DNA of 15,690 nt from Myxococcales bacterium (GTDB lineage: Bacteria; Myxococcota; Bradymonadia; UBA7976; UBA1532). The stretch is from positions 1 to 15,690 of the forward strand of contig JAGQJJ010000018.1 in assembly GCA_020430675.1 (NCBI GenBank). The letters are read 5' to 3'. The position numbers and the translations under genes were made by a program. Below, piece after piece: positions 1 through 8,116 of this stretch (positions within the stretch are counted from its first letter, which is position 1; each line of letters opens with the position of its first letter). Below the pieces are notes generated by a model that saw nothing but the letters and a program-made list of their open reading frames with translations, did not search any database and had not been told where the DNA came from.

Positions 1-314
1 TCCCCGCGGCGGGCGCCAAGGCGGCGATGGCGGTCGGGCTCTTGAGCTATGGCTTCTTCACGTTCTTTGGCGCCCAGGTCTTCCCCGACCTGCACTGGCT
101 GCACGGCTACGCGATCAGCTTCGCCGCGGGCGTGTTGGTGATGCTGGTCTCGGGGTTGGTGGCGCCGAAGAGCGCAGCGCAGATCGCCGCCAGCGACGCG
201 CATGTCGAGGCGCCGGTGGACATGGCGCCATGGCGCCACGCCAAAGGCGCCGCCCTGTGCATCGTGCTGATGACCATCGGGATCTACGTCGCGCTGACCG
301 CCCTGTCGGGCTGA
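1..314 (+). CDS. Sodium:solute symporter (SSS/SLC5 family), C-terminal end only
   Basis: This is the C-terminal end of an integral membrane transporter; the frame is already open at base 3, so the 5' part lies outside the window. About 100 residues are visible, with three hydrophobic segments: one starting at 'AVGLLSYGFFTFFGAQVF', a second at 'YAISFAAGVLVMLVSGLV', and a last one just before the stop ('ALCIVLMTIGIYVALTAL'). A basic/tryptophan motif (PWRHAK) precedes the final helix. This pattern matches the last helices of sodium/sugar-type symporters of the SSS family, which import a solute with Na+ across the inner membrane. The substrate cannot be read from this fragment. The gene converges on the ceramidase-like gene, with 12 bases between the stop codons. 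The family call is from recalled sequence pattern; another multi-pass transporter is possible. Confidence 0.65.
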   Translation, partial: PAAGAKAAMAVGLLSYGFFTFFGAQVFPDLHWLHGYAISFAAGVLVMLVSGLVAPKSAAQIAASDAHVEAPVDMAPWRHAKGAALCIVLMTIGIYVALTALSG

Positions 315-326
315 GGTCGAGCCCGA
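306..326. terminator. Hairpin between convergent symporter and ceramidase genes
   Basis: A perfect 7-bp inverted repeat (TCGGGCT at 306-312, AGCCCGA at 320-326) with a 7-nt loop sits between the two genes. Its left arm overlaps the symporter stop codon (312-314), and its right arm ends at the base before the complement of the ceramidase stop. The position suits a bidirectional transcription terminator or 3'-end stabiliser. There is no clear U-tract on either strand, so it is not a textbook intrinsic terminator. Confidence 0.45.
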
Positions 327-3206
327 TCAGGGGTTGTCGACGGCTTCGATCTGCAGGATGGCGCGGTTGCCGTCTTCGTCATCGACCAGCACGGTCTGAC
401 GGCCGCCGCCGGGCAGCGCGACTTCGACGCGATGGCAGGGCCAGCCGGGGATGTCTTCGATGGCTTCGTTGCCCGCATGATCGCGGGCCACCACCAGATG
501 GCGGGTGAAGGCGTCGGGCGCGGCCTCGACGATCGTCGGTTCGAGCGCGCCCGCGACGGTGACCGCGACCAACGGTGACGCCAGCGGCTGACCGAGCAGG
601 AAGGCCCAGCGTTTGCGCGGGCCGTCGTAGCGGATTTGCGGGTCGACGCGCAGCAGGTGGCCAGCGGGCGTCAGCGGCCCAAAAGCGCCACCGCGATCGT
701 TGCTCGGACCATCGGGATAGGTCAGGCAGGCGCGGACATGGCGATCGGCGACGGTCACTTCGTACGCGGCGAGCCGCGCGGGCTCCAACTCGAACGGCGA
801 CGTCGCCGAGTCGTAGTTGATGATCTGTCCCGAGGACTGCACGCGGCCGACAAAGCGCAGGCGATACGTGCCCGTGGCAAAGTCGAAGGGCAGTTCCCAG
901 CGCGCGGCCCAGGTGTGATCGTCATCGTAGTTGCCTTTGTAGACCGTCACCGACTCGAAGCCGCTGTTGTCGAAGGACAGCCCCGGCGAACGCCGCACGA
1001 GCGCAAAGCCGCTGCCCACCTGGCGTTCGAGCACCACCCAGGGCTGGTCGACGCCCGGGTGGCCGCCGACCCAGCGCGCTTCGATCAGATCACCCCGCTT
1101 CAGGCGGGCCGGCGGCTGCACGACCATGCGCCCGGCGCGGCCTTGCGTATCGGTCGGGGGCACGGTGTCATCGACCAGGTCGGGCCACCACGTCGGCTTG
1201 ATGCCGGTCTCGTTGTCTTCCTTCTCGGGCGTCATGAGCTGCCGCGCCAACGCCCGCGCGTGGCCGGCAAAATAGCTGCCCAGGTTCCAGCCGAACCAGT
1301 TCTGCGAGGCTTCGTAGCCGCCAAGGAACCAGTCATTCGGTTCGAGAAGATAGAGCTGGTGGTCCTGGCTGTAGCCCAGGTTCACGGACAGCACCTGGAA
1401 GCCGCGCTCACGCGCGTCGGCCTCGACCTCGGCCGACAGGCGGCGACCCAGCTCGGAGGTGGGCTCGCCAGGCAGCGTGGTGACGATCAGGTTGTCGATG
1501 CGAAACGCGGCGAGCGCGCTCTTGTGCGCGTGCACCTCGGGGTGGCCGATGAAGGTCTGCAGATCGAGGCGGCAGCCCAGCGCGCCGTCGCGATAGGGGT
1601 CATCGGGCGTGCGGCTCTCGGTCACGCAGCTGAAACCACCGTAGATATAGGGTTTTCCGGTCGGATCGCGGAAGTCGGGCACGGTGCGGTCATAGCCGAG
1701 CAGGTCATAGGTGACCGGCACGCGCAGCGCGAGCACCTCAAGGTCGATGTCATTGGAAGGCACGGCGTTGGCCCAGGCCTCGCGGAAGATGGGCCACACG
1801 CGATGCCCGACCACCTGCACCTTGCCCCAAGGCACATCGACGCTGTCATCGCCGCGCGGGCTGACGCTGCCAGCGTTGCCGTTGAGGAAGATCACCGGCG
1901 CCTTGCGCCCGGCTTCGGCCGACAGGTTCTCGGTGCCGATCACCTCGATCGCGCCGGCCACGTCGCCGGTGATCCAGGTCTCTTCCATATGCGTGCCGTG
2001 AATCGCGAAGTTGACCACCCCGGCGAGCGGCGTGCCATCGAGCGTCTCGATGCGCCAGACCATCATGCGGTCGTCGATATACGGCGGCGACTCGCCGCGC
2101 CGGTCGCTGTGGATGCGGCCTTCGGGGTCGAAGTCATCGATGCGCACCCAGCCAAAACGCGCCGGTTGCAGGTCATCGAGCGCGGCTTTGACGGCCCGCG
2201 CGAACGATTCGGCGTAGCGGTTGGCCATCTCGGGCGAGAACTCGCCGTGGCCGAAGATGCCAAGGCCGGTGCCGGGCAGCAGGTTCCAATAACGCGCCGG
2301 CTGGCTGTGCGAGTGCGTCGAGTTGGCGACCAGCTTGTCGAGGTAGTTGATGCCATTGGGGTGCTCGGGACTGCGCGTCAGCTCGCGCAGCTTCACCGCC
2401 GTCAGCGTGCGCATGTAGTCGACCGTGAAGCAGAGCGGCATGCGCAGCACGATGAGCAGGTCGTCGTCGGTCGACAGCACCAGCGCGCGAGCGTCCTGCG
2501 TCTCGAAGACGCGATCGCTGCCGCCGAGCACCTTCTGATAGGGCGTCGACGCGCCGGTGCGCCCCCCGTAGCCGGCCATCGACACGCCGATGGGGTAGTT
2601 GAGCGGCACGACACCAACACCGGCGTAGAGCTGGCCCGGCCGCCCGAGCGGCGTGGGCGGGTCGCCGTCGAGCACGGGCGGGAACGGCCGGCACTCGCCC
2701 TCGAGGCAGAAGCCGGGCTCGCAGTCCTGATCGGTGACGCAGTCGTTGATGCAGCGGCCTGCCTTGCAGTTGGTGGTCGCCGGGCAGTCGGCCTTGTTGG
2801 TGCACGGCCGCGGGCGAATCGCACAGGTGCCATCCAGCTCGCACGGCCAGGCGCAGCGGCCGCCAAAAGCGAAGCCGCCGCAGGTCTGACCATCGGGGCA
2901 CGGCGTGTCGCGGTTGCAGGTCTGCGCCATCGCGTTGAGGCAGATGCCATCCACGCAGTCGCCGCCGGGGCAGTCGGCGGGCCATTGGCAACGGCGCGGC
3001 GCGGCGTCGACCGGGGGCGCGGCAGCGTCGGCGATGGGCGCCGCATCGGCGGGGGCTTCGGCGTCCGCCGACTCGGCATCGGGGCCGGCGTCGAGCAGCG
3101 GGGGCACGTCTTCAGGGCCGCATCCCACAAGCAGAAGCGCGCAGGTCAGGGCCAGGCGAGCGCGACAAAACGGGCCGCGCGCGGGCGCGCAATGGGCGGC
3201 GTTCAT
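327..3206 (-). CDS. Neutral/alkaline ceramidase-family lipoprotein with Cys-rich N-terminal module
   Basis: This is a 959-residue exported enzyme. A hydrophobic signal with lipobox LLVGC puts the lipidated cysteine at residue 29. An Asp/Ala/Pro-rich linker (about 31-70) and a module with 18 cysteines (73-172) follow. The catalytic domain (about 193-660) fits the neutral ceramidase family (PF04734): His-rich motif STHSH (296-300), NFAIHGTHM (399-407), NGNAGSVSP (442-450) with Ser449 as likely nucleophile, and LPGEPTSELGRR (578-589). By family analogy, His298 or His300, His403, Glu581 and a tyrosine in 611-631 would bind zinc. The last 270 residues look like beta-rich C-terminal domains. Known members hydrolyse the amide bond of ceramide, releasing sphingosine and fatty acid. 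The start is preceded by GGAGAGG at good spacing. Ceramide as substrate is inferred; other N-acyl lipids are possible. The Cys-rich module is an addition to the usual family plan. Confidence 0.82.
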   Translation of the reverse strand: MNAAHCAPARGPFCRARLALTCALLLVGCGPEDVPPLLDAGPDAESADAEAPADAAPIADAAAPPVDAAPRRCQWPADCPGGDCVDGICLNAMAQTCNRDTPCPDGQTCGGFAFGGRCAWPCELDGTCAIRPRPCTNKADCPATTNCKAGRCINDCVTDQDCEPGFCLEGECRPFPPVLDGDPPTPLGRPGQLYAGVGVVPLNYPIGVSMAGYGGRTGASTPYQKVLGGSDRVFETQDARALVLSTDDDLLIVLRMPLCFTVDYMRTLTAVKLRELTRSPEHPNGINYLDKLVANSTHSHSQPARYWNLLPGTGLGIFGHGEFSPEMANRYAESFARAVKAALDDLQPARFGWVRIDDFDPEGRIHSDRRGESPPYIDDRMMVWRIETLDGTPLAGVVNFAIHGTHMEETWITGDVAGAIEVIGTENLSAEAGRKAPVIFLNGNAGSVSPRGDDSVDVPWGKVQVVGHRVWPIFREAWANAVPSNDIDLEVLALRVPVTYDLLGYDRTVPDFRDPTGKPYIYGGFSCVTESRTPDDPYRDGALGCRLDLQTFIGHPEVHAHKSALAAFRIDNLIVTTLPGEPTSELGRRLSAEVEADARERGFQVLSVNLGYSQDHQLYLLEPNDWFLGGYEASQNWFGWNLGSYFAGHARALARQLMTPEKEDNETGIKPTWWPDLVDDTVPPTDTQGRAGRMVVQPPARLKRGDLIEARWVGGHPGVDQPWVVLERQVGSGFALVRRSPGLSFDNSGFESVTVYKGNYDDDHTWAARWELPFDFATGTYRLRFVGRVQSSGQIINYDSATSPFELEPARLAAYEVTVADRHVRACLTYPDGPSNDRGGAFGPLTPAGHLLRVDPQIRYDGPRKRWAFLLGQPLASPLVAVTVAGALEPTIVEAAPDAFTRHLVVARDHAGNEAIEDIPGWPCHRVEVALPGGGRQTVLVDDEDGNRAILQIEAVDNP

Positions 3207-3232
3207 TCGACCTCTCCGAATTCAGCCGGCCC

Positions 3233-3261
3233 ATGATACAGAACAGGCCCGTATGAGACAC
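3233..3261 (-). promoter_or_regulatory. Candidate sigma70-type promoter of the ceramidase-family gene
   Basis: On the minus strand a -10-like TATCAT (5 of 6 to consensus, 3233-3238) lies 17 bases downstream of GTGTCT (3256-3261, only 3 of 6 to the -35 consensus). Transcription would start near 3226, giving a leader of about 20 bases that contains the Shine-Dalgarno sequence. This is a visual match only. Confidence 0.35.
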
Positions 3262-3388
3262 TGCGCAGGTCAGGCCCCTGCGGCATGCACCGAAACCGTA
3301 ACTTCCAGCATCGATCCCATGGTGGACTTATGGTCTCATGGAGCCTGTCTCTCCGCTCGCACCTTCGATATCTACGAGGGTTTCGCAA

Positions 3389-4843
3389 ATGGCCGCCCCG
3401 GCGTCCGACATTCTGATCGTCTCTGATCTGCACCTGGGCGGGCCATTGCGGCCGCCGCCGCATCAGGATCCCGATCATCCGCCCCCGATCGGGCTGCGCG
3501 CCATTCGCCGCGTGGTGCGGCTCGACCGCGAGCTGGCGCGCTTCATCGATTATCACCGCGCCCATCCGAGCGCGCCCGGCCGCCGCTGGACGCTGATCTT
3601 CAACGGCGACACGATCGACTTCCTCCACATGGACGTGCGGCCCGATCAGGACCAGCTCGACGCCGAAGAGTCGCACTACGGCCTGGCATTCGATGAACGC
3701 CGGGCGCGCTTCAAGCTGGCGGTGATCGCCCGCTGCCATCGCCACAGCCTCACCGCGCTGGCGCGCTTCATCGAGGCGGGCCATCAGGTGGTCTTCATCG
3801 TCGGCAATCACGACGTCGACCTGTGGTTCGGCGAGGTGCGCAACGACCTGATCGAGCAGATCGCCGCCCATGCCGACGACCCGGAGCAGGTGCGCGCCGG
3901 CGTTCGCTTCGAGCCGTGGTTCTACTACGACGCGGGCCGCGCCTACGTCGAGCACGGCCATCGCTTCGACCCGTACGCGACCTTCCCCGACCCGCTCTCA
4001 CCACTCGCCGCCGACCGCGCGCGGTATCTGGCGCCAAACTTCGGGCATTTTGGCCTGCGCTACTTCTGCAATCGGGTGCCGAGCTTTCCCATCCACGACC
4101 TCGACACCATGACCTGGCGCGACCTGTGGGCCTGGGTCAAGGCGCACTGGCCGTGGGGACTGCTGCGCTCGCTCGGGCAGTACGTCGCGTTTGTCTTCCG
4201 CTACGCCCAGGCGACGGCGCGCGACCGCTTCTCACGCGGCCGCCGCGAGGCGGTGACCCGAGCGCGGCGGCGCGACCGCCTGCGCCGCTTCGCCGCGCGC
4301 CATGGCTGGCCGCTGGCCCGCATCCTGGCGCTCGACGGCATGCGCAAGCCGCATGTGGGCGAGACCATCGGCCGGCTCATCCAGGCGCTGCACCTCGATC
4401 GCCTCGCCCTGATCGGCCTGACGCTGGCCTGCGTGGTCGTGGCGTTGGGGCTCGTCGACGCGCCGTGGAGCGGGCTGCTGGCGCTGGGCGTGGCCGGGCT
4501 GGGCTTCGGCGCATGGCGGCAGCTTGACCGGACCCGCCCGCCCGTCGACGTGCACCCGCTGCTTGGCCGCGTCGCCCGCCGCGTGGGGCGCCTGACCGAT
4601 GCCAAGGTGGTCGTGTTCGGCCATACCCATCGGCCCACGCTGCGGCAGGTCGGCAAGGTGCGTTGGCTGAACCCGGGCTCGTGGGAGCACCTGCCCCGCC
4701 AGCACCTGCACGCCGACGGCGCGCCCTGCGATTGCGCGGCGCGCTTCGGCATCATCGCCGGCGATCGCGACCACCTGCGCACACGCCTGGTGCGCTGGTG
4801 CGCCCGCGCCCATGCCCCTCTGCGCATCGAGCAGGAAGCGTGA
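3389..4843 (+). CDS. Calcineurin-like metallophosphoesterase with inserted membrane hairpin
   Basis: The protein is 484 residues from the chosen start. All signature motifs of the binuclear-metal calcineurin-like phosphoesterase fold are present in order: SDLHLGG (Asp13, His15), NGD (72-74), GNHD (139-142), EHGH (188-191) and GHTH (411-414), followed by LNPGSWE. Such enzymes hydrolyse phosphomonoesters or phosphodiesters; the substrate is not evident. More than 200 residues separate the last two metal motifs. This insert has a very Arg-rich stretch (about 280-305) and two adjacent hydrophobic segments (about 339-357 and 360-375) that look like a membrane hairpin, so the enzyme may be held at the inner membrane. 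The frame is open back to an ATG at 3338, but 3389 is preferred: GAGGG lies 8 bases upstream and the domain begins at once. The gene diverges from the ceramidase-family gene and converges on the MATE gene with 8 bases between stops. Confidence 0.85.
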   Translation: MAAPASDILIVSDLHLGGPLRPPPHQDPDHPPPIGLRAIRRVVRLDRELARFIDYHRAHPSAPGRRWTLIFNGDTIDFLHMDVRPDQDQLDAEESHYGLAFDERRARFKLAVIARCHRHSLTALARFIEAGHQVVFIVGNHDVDLWFGEVRNDLIEQIAAHADDPEQVRAGVRFEPWFYYDAGRAYVEHGHRFDPYATFPDPLSPLAADRARYLAPNFGHFGLRYFCNRVPSFPIHDLDTMTWRDLWAWVKAHWPWGLLRSLGQYVAFVFRYAQATARDRFSRGRREAVTRARRRDRLRRFAARHGWPLARILALDGMRKPHVGETIGRLIQALHLDRLALIGLTLACVVVALGLVDAPWSGLLALGVAGLGFGAWRQLDRTRPPVDVHPLLGRVARRVGRLTDAKVVVFGHTHRPTLRQVGKVRWLNPGSWEHLPRQHLHADGAPCDCAARFGIIAGDRDHLRTRLVRWCARAHAPLRIEQEA

Positions 4844-4855
4844 CCAACCGGTCAC
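4840..4855. terminator. Stop-codon-spanning hairpin between convergent phosphoesterase and MATE genes
   Basis: GTGACC (4840-4845) and GGTCAC (4850-4855) form a perfect 6-bp stem around a 4-nt AACC loop. The phosphoesterase stop (4841-4843) lies in one arm and the complement of the MATE stop (4852-4854) in the other. It is the whole intergenic region, so it probably marks the 3' ends of both transcripts. No strong U-tract follows on either strand. Confidence 0.4.
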
Positions 4856-6177
4856 ACCTTGATTTGCGTCCAGCCGTCCTTGCGCCACATCAAGATGAAG
4901 ACGCCCGCCTGAAGGATCCGTGAGCCAAGCTGCACCGCGAAGATCGCGCTGAGGCCCATGCCCCAGACCGGGCCCACGAGATAGACCAGCGGCAGCATCA
5001 CAAACCACTGCACGCCCACCGCCACCACCATCACCCGGCGGGTATCGCCCGCGCCGAGCAGGGCGTTGAGCAGCACCATGCCCGCCGACTCGAAGACCAC
5101 CGAACCGGCGACCAGTCGCAGCGGCGTCGTGGCCAGGGCCAGCGTCTCGGGATTGTGCACGAAGGGCGCGAGCAACAGCTCGGGCCAGATGAAGCCGGGG
5201 ATCGCGATCAACAGCAGCACGCCCATCGAGAGCTGCACGACGTCGAAGCCCCAGCGCCGCGCGTCGACCACATCGCCGCGACCGAGCGCCTGCCCGACCA
5301 GCGTCGCGGCGGCGAGCCCGAAGCCCATCGCCGGCAAAATGGCCACCAGCATCAGGTTGACCAGCACGTTGGCCGCAGCCAGCTCCTTGGTGCCCAGCTT
5401 GCCCACCATGGTGAAGAAGACGGTCATGCCGGTGGCGAACAAGAACTGCTGCACACCGGCCGGCACCGAGAGGCGCAGCATGGAGCGCATCGTCGTGCGC
5501 TCGGGCAGCCCGCGCAGGAAGCCGTTCTCGCGGGCGTGACGCAGACCGAGATAGATGTAGTAGGCCAGCCCCACATACGTCGACGCCGCGGTGCCGATGC
5601 CCGCGCCGACCACGCCCAGCTCAGGCAGGCCGAACTTGCCGAAGATCAACAGGTAGTTGAGCACGATGTTGACGACGTGCATGACCACCAGCGTGCGCAG
5701 ATACAGGCGCGAGCGGTCGACCGCGTTCCAATAGCCCCGGAACGCGAAGTTCATGCCCACCGCGGTCATCGCCACCAGCCGACAGCGCAGATAATCGCCG
5801 CCCAGCTGCACCACCTGCGGGTCGTTTTCGAGCAGGGGGAAGAAGTGCGGCACCAGCAGAAAGAGCACGATCGAAGCGGGGATGGCGAGCGTCGCTGCCA
5901 GCACCAGGCCGCCGTTGAGCGGCACCGCGGTCTCGGTCAGGCGCCCCTCGCCCTTGCGCCGCGCCGCCATCGCCTGCACGCCGGCGGCCATGCCGATGAT
6001 GAACGCCACGGCCATGAAGTTGACGAAGCTGCCGATGCCCACGCCGGCAAGCGCCGCATCGCCGAGCGAGCCGACCATGGCGGTGTCGACCAGGTTGAGC
6101 ACGTTCTGGGAGATCATGCCCCCGATGATCGGGAGCGCGAGCCCCATCACGCGCGATCGGCGTTCGGCGGTGACCAT
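4852..6177 (-). CDS. MATE-family multidrug/metabolite efflux transporter
   Basis: This is a 441-residue polytopic membrane protein with about twelve hydrophobic segments, the normal size for a MATE (multidrug and toxic compound extrusion) antiporter. The N-terminal helix motif with Pro16 and 'NLVDTAMVGSLGDAALAGVG' (residues 28-47) is typical of the family, as is the related repeat at the start of the second half ('SVPAGVQQFLFATGMTVFF'). Relatives exchange Na+ or H+ for cationic drugs or metabolites across the inner membrane; the substrate here is unknown. The open frame extends upstream to 6264, but 6177 is chosen. GAGGGGAG precedes it at normal spacing, the extra 29 residues are Arg/Cys-rich and unlike MATE N-termini, and a candidate promoter lies inside that extension. 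The gene diverges from the unknown lipoprotein gene at 6343. Confidence 0.88.
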   Translation of the reverse strand: MVTAERRSRVMGLALPIIGGMISQNVLNLVDTAMVGSLGDAALAGVGIGSFVNFMAVAFIIGMAAGVQAMAARRKGEGRLTETAVPLNGGLVLAATLAIPASIVLFLLVPHFFPLLENDPQVVQLGGDYLRCRLVAMTAVGMNFAFRGYWNAVDRSRLYLRTLVVMHVVNIVLNYLLIFGKFGLPELGVVGAGIGTAASTYVGLAYYIYLGLRHARENGFLRGLPERTTMRSMLRLSVPAGVQQFLFATGMTVFFTMVGKLGTKELAAANVLVNLMLVAILPAMGFGLAAATLVGQALGRGDVVDARRWGFDVVQLSMGVLLLIAIPGFIWPELLLAPFVHNPETLALATTPLRLVAGSVVFESAGMVLLNALLGAGDTRRVMVVAVGVQWFVMLPLVYLVGPVWGMGLSAIFAVQLGSRILQAGVFILMWRKDGWTQIKV

Positions 6178-6206
6178 CGCGCTCCCCTCGCTACAACGGC
6201 CCGCAC

Positions 6207-6234
6207 AGCATTCACCAATGCGCCGCAGAGTCAA
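6207..6234 (-). promoter_or_regulatory. Candidate sigma70-type promoter of the MATE gene
   Basis: On the minus strand TTGACT (6229-6234, 5 of 6 to the -35 consensus) is followed after 16 bases by AATGCT (6207-6212, 3 of 6 to the -10 consensus). Transcription would begin near 6200, about 22 bases before the ATG whose codon ends at 6177. This agrees with the shorter MATE start. Confidence 0.35.
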
Positions 6235-6257
6235 GACGGGCGGCATGCGGAAAGTTC

Positions 6258-6286
6258 TTGTCACGGCGCCCGGTGGCTGGTAGTCA
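6258..6286 (+). promoter_or_regulatory. Candidate promoter of the abundant-looking lipoprotein gene
   Basis: TTGTCA (6258-6263, 5 of 6 to the -35 consensus) is followed after 17 bases by TAGTCA (6281-6286, weak -10) preceded by TGG, which fits the extended -10 (TGn) pattern. Transcription would start near 6293 and leave a leader of about 50 bases that includes the inverted repeat at 6306-6323. Confidence 0.3.
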
Positions 6287-6305
6287 CCCGGCGATTCATG
6301 ACCGT

Positions 6306-6323
6306 GTCGTCAACACCGACGAC
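6306..6323 (+). promoter_or_regulatory. 5'-leader inverted repeat next to the Shine-Dalgarno site
   Basis: GTCGTC (6306-6311) and GACGAC (6318-6323) form a perfect 6-bp repeat around AACACC, extendable by two G-U wobble pairs. It ends three bases before the GAGGGGG ribosome-binding sequence (about 6327-6333) of the lipoprotein gene. It could be an operator dyad or an mRNA hairpin that controls translation or protects the 5' end; the sequence alone does not decide. Confidence 0.35.
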
Positions 6324-6342
6324 GTCTGAGGGGGAATAAGCC

Positions 6343-8085
6343 ATGAAGTGGAACCGCACGCTGGTTCTGGCTGCGGCCATCGGGCTGCTGTTCGCTGCGG
6401 GCTGCAACAAGCCCGAGGGGGGGGCCGAGGGCACCGCGGCTGGCAAGGAGGCCGTCAAGGCGGCCGTCGCCGAGATGAAGGCCCCGGCCTTCATGGAGCT
6501 GATCCCGGCCGAGACGCCCTATGTCTTCGCCAACCTGCAGCCGATGCCCAAGAGCGCGGTCGACAAGATCTTCTCGGCGCTCGGCCCGGCGCTCGCTTCG
6601 CTTGAGGCGCAGATCGACAACGAGCTGAAGAACAACGCCAACCCCGAGACCGACCAGGACAAGGTCGGCAAGGCGGTGCTCGAAGAGCTCAAGGGCAACC
6701 TCAACCGCGCCGGCCTCGAGAAGATGGGCTTCAGCTTCGAGACCCGCTTCGCCCTCTACGGCAACGGCGTGCTGCCCACCTTCCGCCTCGGCCTGAAGGA
6801 TCCGGCCGCGCTGAAGGCCGCCGTCGCCCGCGTCGAGCAGAAGGCCGGCGTCAAGGCGCCCGTCCAGAAGGCCGGCGACCAGGAGTACTGGTCGGTCACC
6901 AATGATGGCATGACCATCGTCTTTGCCATCGTCGGCGAGGAGTTTGTCCTCGGTTTTGCGCCCGAACAGGCCGCCGCCAAGGTCGTGCCCATGATCCTCG
7001 GCACCGAGAAGCCGGCCAAGAGCCTGGCTTCGGCCGGCACGCTGGCCAAGGTCATGCAGGAGAACGGCTTCGCAGGCTACGGCACCGGCTACATTGACAC
7101 CATGGCCATCGCCGACACCATTCTCGGCCAGGGGGCCGGGCTCAACGGTGAGATCTGGAAGGCCATGGGCTCGCCGGTGCCGGCCGTCGATGACGTCTGC
7201 AAGACCGAGATCAAGGGCCTCGTGTCCAACGCGCCCCGCGTCGTCTTCGGCTACGACGACCTCAGCGACAAGCAGTGGAACACCACCTTCATCATCGAGA
7301 CCAAGCCCGCGCTGGCCAAGGAGCTGGCCTCGCTGGTCGCGCCGGTGCCCGGCCTCGGCGAGTCGCCCGACGCGCTGATGACCTTTGGCCTGGGCGTGCA
7401 GATCCAGAAGGGCCTCGACTTCGTCAAGGCCAAGGTCGGCGCGGTCAAGGCCGCCCCCTACCAGTGCCAGATGCTCGCCGACTTCAACAGCGGCATCATG
7501 GAGATGGACGAGGGCCTGCAGGAAGCGGCGCTGCCCCCCGCGGTCACCAACATGCGCGGCTTCAACGTGGTCGTGCTCGACGGTGAGTTCGGCGGCGCGA
7601 TGCCCAAGAACGTCAAGGGCCACGCCCTGCTCGCCACCGAGAAGCCCGAAGAGCTGCTCATCATGGCCAAGGGCATGATCCCGCCGCTGGCCAGCTTCGA
7701 GCTGAAGAACGATGGCAAGGCCGTGGCGCTGCCCCCGGGCCTGCTGCCCCCGATGGTCGAGAACCCGCATGTCGCCATGAACGACAAGGGCATCGCGTTC
7801 TCGGTCGGCGCCGGCGCCGAGCAGGGTCTGGGCGCGGTCCTCAACGCCAAGGCCCCGACCGACGCGCCGCTGTTTGCCTTCGGCTACGACGTCGGCAAGT
7901 TCATGACCATGGTGCAGAAGCAGACCGAGGCCATGATGGCCGGCATGCCGCCTGAGATGCAGGAAGAGCAGAAGCGCGAGATGGCCGCCACCCTCGGCGT
8001 CGCCAAGGTCTTCGGCATGGTGCACACCACCGTCCGCCTGAGCGACAAGGGCATCGTCATCAAGCAGCGCATGCAGCTCAACTGA
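6343..8085 (+). CDS. Lipoprotein of unknown function, probably highly expressed
   Basis: This is a 580-residue lipoprotein: MKWNRT, a hydrophobic stretch and lipobox LFAAGC give Cys21 as the lipidated residue, followed by a Gly/Glu/Ala-rich spacer. The mature part begins around 'PAETPYVFANLQPMPKSAV' and is mixed alpha/beta in pattern. It has few cysteines (one in DDVCK, one in YQCQM) and a helical, Met-, Glu- and Lys-rich stretch near the end ('MMAGMPPEMQEEQKREMAA'). I do not recognise the family; the opening faintly recalls DUF3352-type secreted proteins. Codon use differs from neighbours: lysine is almost all AAG, glutamate mostly GAG, and C-ending codons dominate, as in abundant proteins. 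A strong Shine-Dalgarno (GAGGGGGA) precedes the ATG. The lipid signal implies a periplasmic or outer-membrane location. It is followed after 31 bases by the HExxH gene. Confidence 0.8.
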   Translation: MKWNRTLVLAAAIGLLFAAGCNKPEGGAEGTAAGKEAVKAAVAEMKAPAFMELIPAETPYVFANLQPMPKSAVDKIFSALGPALASLEAQIDNELKNNANPETDQDKVGKAVLEELKGNLNRAGLEKMGFSFETRFALYGNGVLPTFRLGLKDPAALKAAVARVEQKAGVKAPVQKAGDQEYWSVTNDGMTIVFAIVGEEFVLGFAPEQAAAKVVPMILGTEKPAKSLASAGTLAKVMQENGFAGYGTGYIDTMAIADTILGQGAGLNGEIWKAMGSPVPAVDDVCKTEIKGLVSNAPRVVFGYDDLSDKQWNTTFIIETKPALAKELASLVAPVPGLGESPDALMTFGLGVQIQKGLDFVKAKVGAVKAAPYQCQMLADFNSGIMEMDEGLQEAALPPAVTNMRGFNVVVLDGEFGGAMPKNVKGHALLATEKPEELLIMAKGMIPPLASFELKNDGKAVALPPGLLPPMVENPHVAMNDKGIAFSVGAGAEQGLGAVLNAKAPTDAPLFAFGYDVGKFMTMVQKQTEAMMAGMPPEMQEEQKREMAATLGVAKVFGMVHTTVRLSDKGIVIKQRMQLN

Positions 8086-8086
8086 G

Positions 8087-8101
8087 CAGCGACTTGCGCT
8101 G
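8087..8101 (+). terminator. Small hairpin just after the lipoprotein stop codon
   Basis: CAGCG (8087-8091) and CGCTG (8097-8101) form a 5-bp stem with loop ACTTG, two bases after the lipoprotein stop codon. There is no U-tract. It may trim or attenuate the transcript between the abundant-looking lipoprotein and the weakly initiated downstream gene, or may be chance. Confidence 0.25.
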
Positions 8102-8116
8102 ACCCGCCTTCGCGCC

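Noticed and set aside
636..3236. A long plus-strand open frame of 866 codons opposite the ceramidase-family gene
   Set aside because: It is the mirror of a clearly coding minus-strand gene in G+C-rich DNA. Its protein is full of Arg, Ala, His and Gly without motifs, and the true gene has signal peptide, domains and Shine-Dalgarno.
3253..3339. Separated inverted repeat ATGAGAC (3253-3259) and GTCTCAT (3333-3339) between the divergent ceramidase and phosphoesterase genes
   Set aside because: Only 7 bases long with more than 70 bases between arms, and no second copy. Chance is the simplest explanation.
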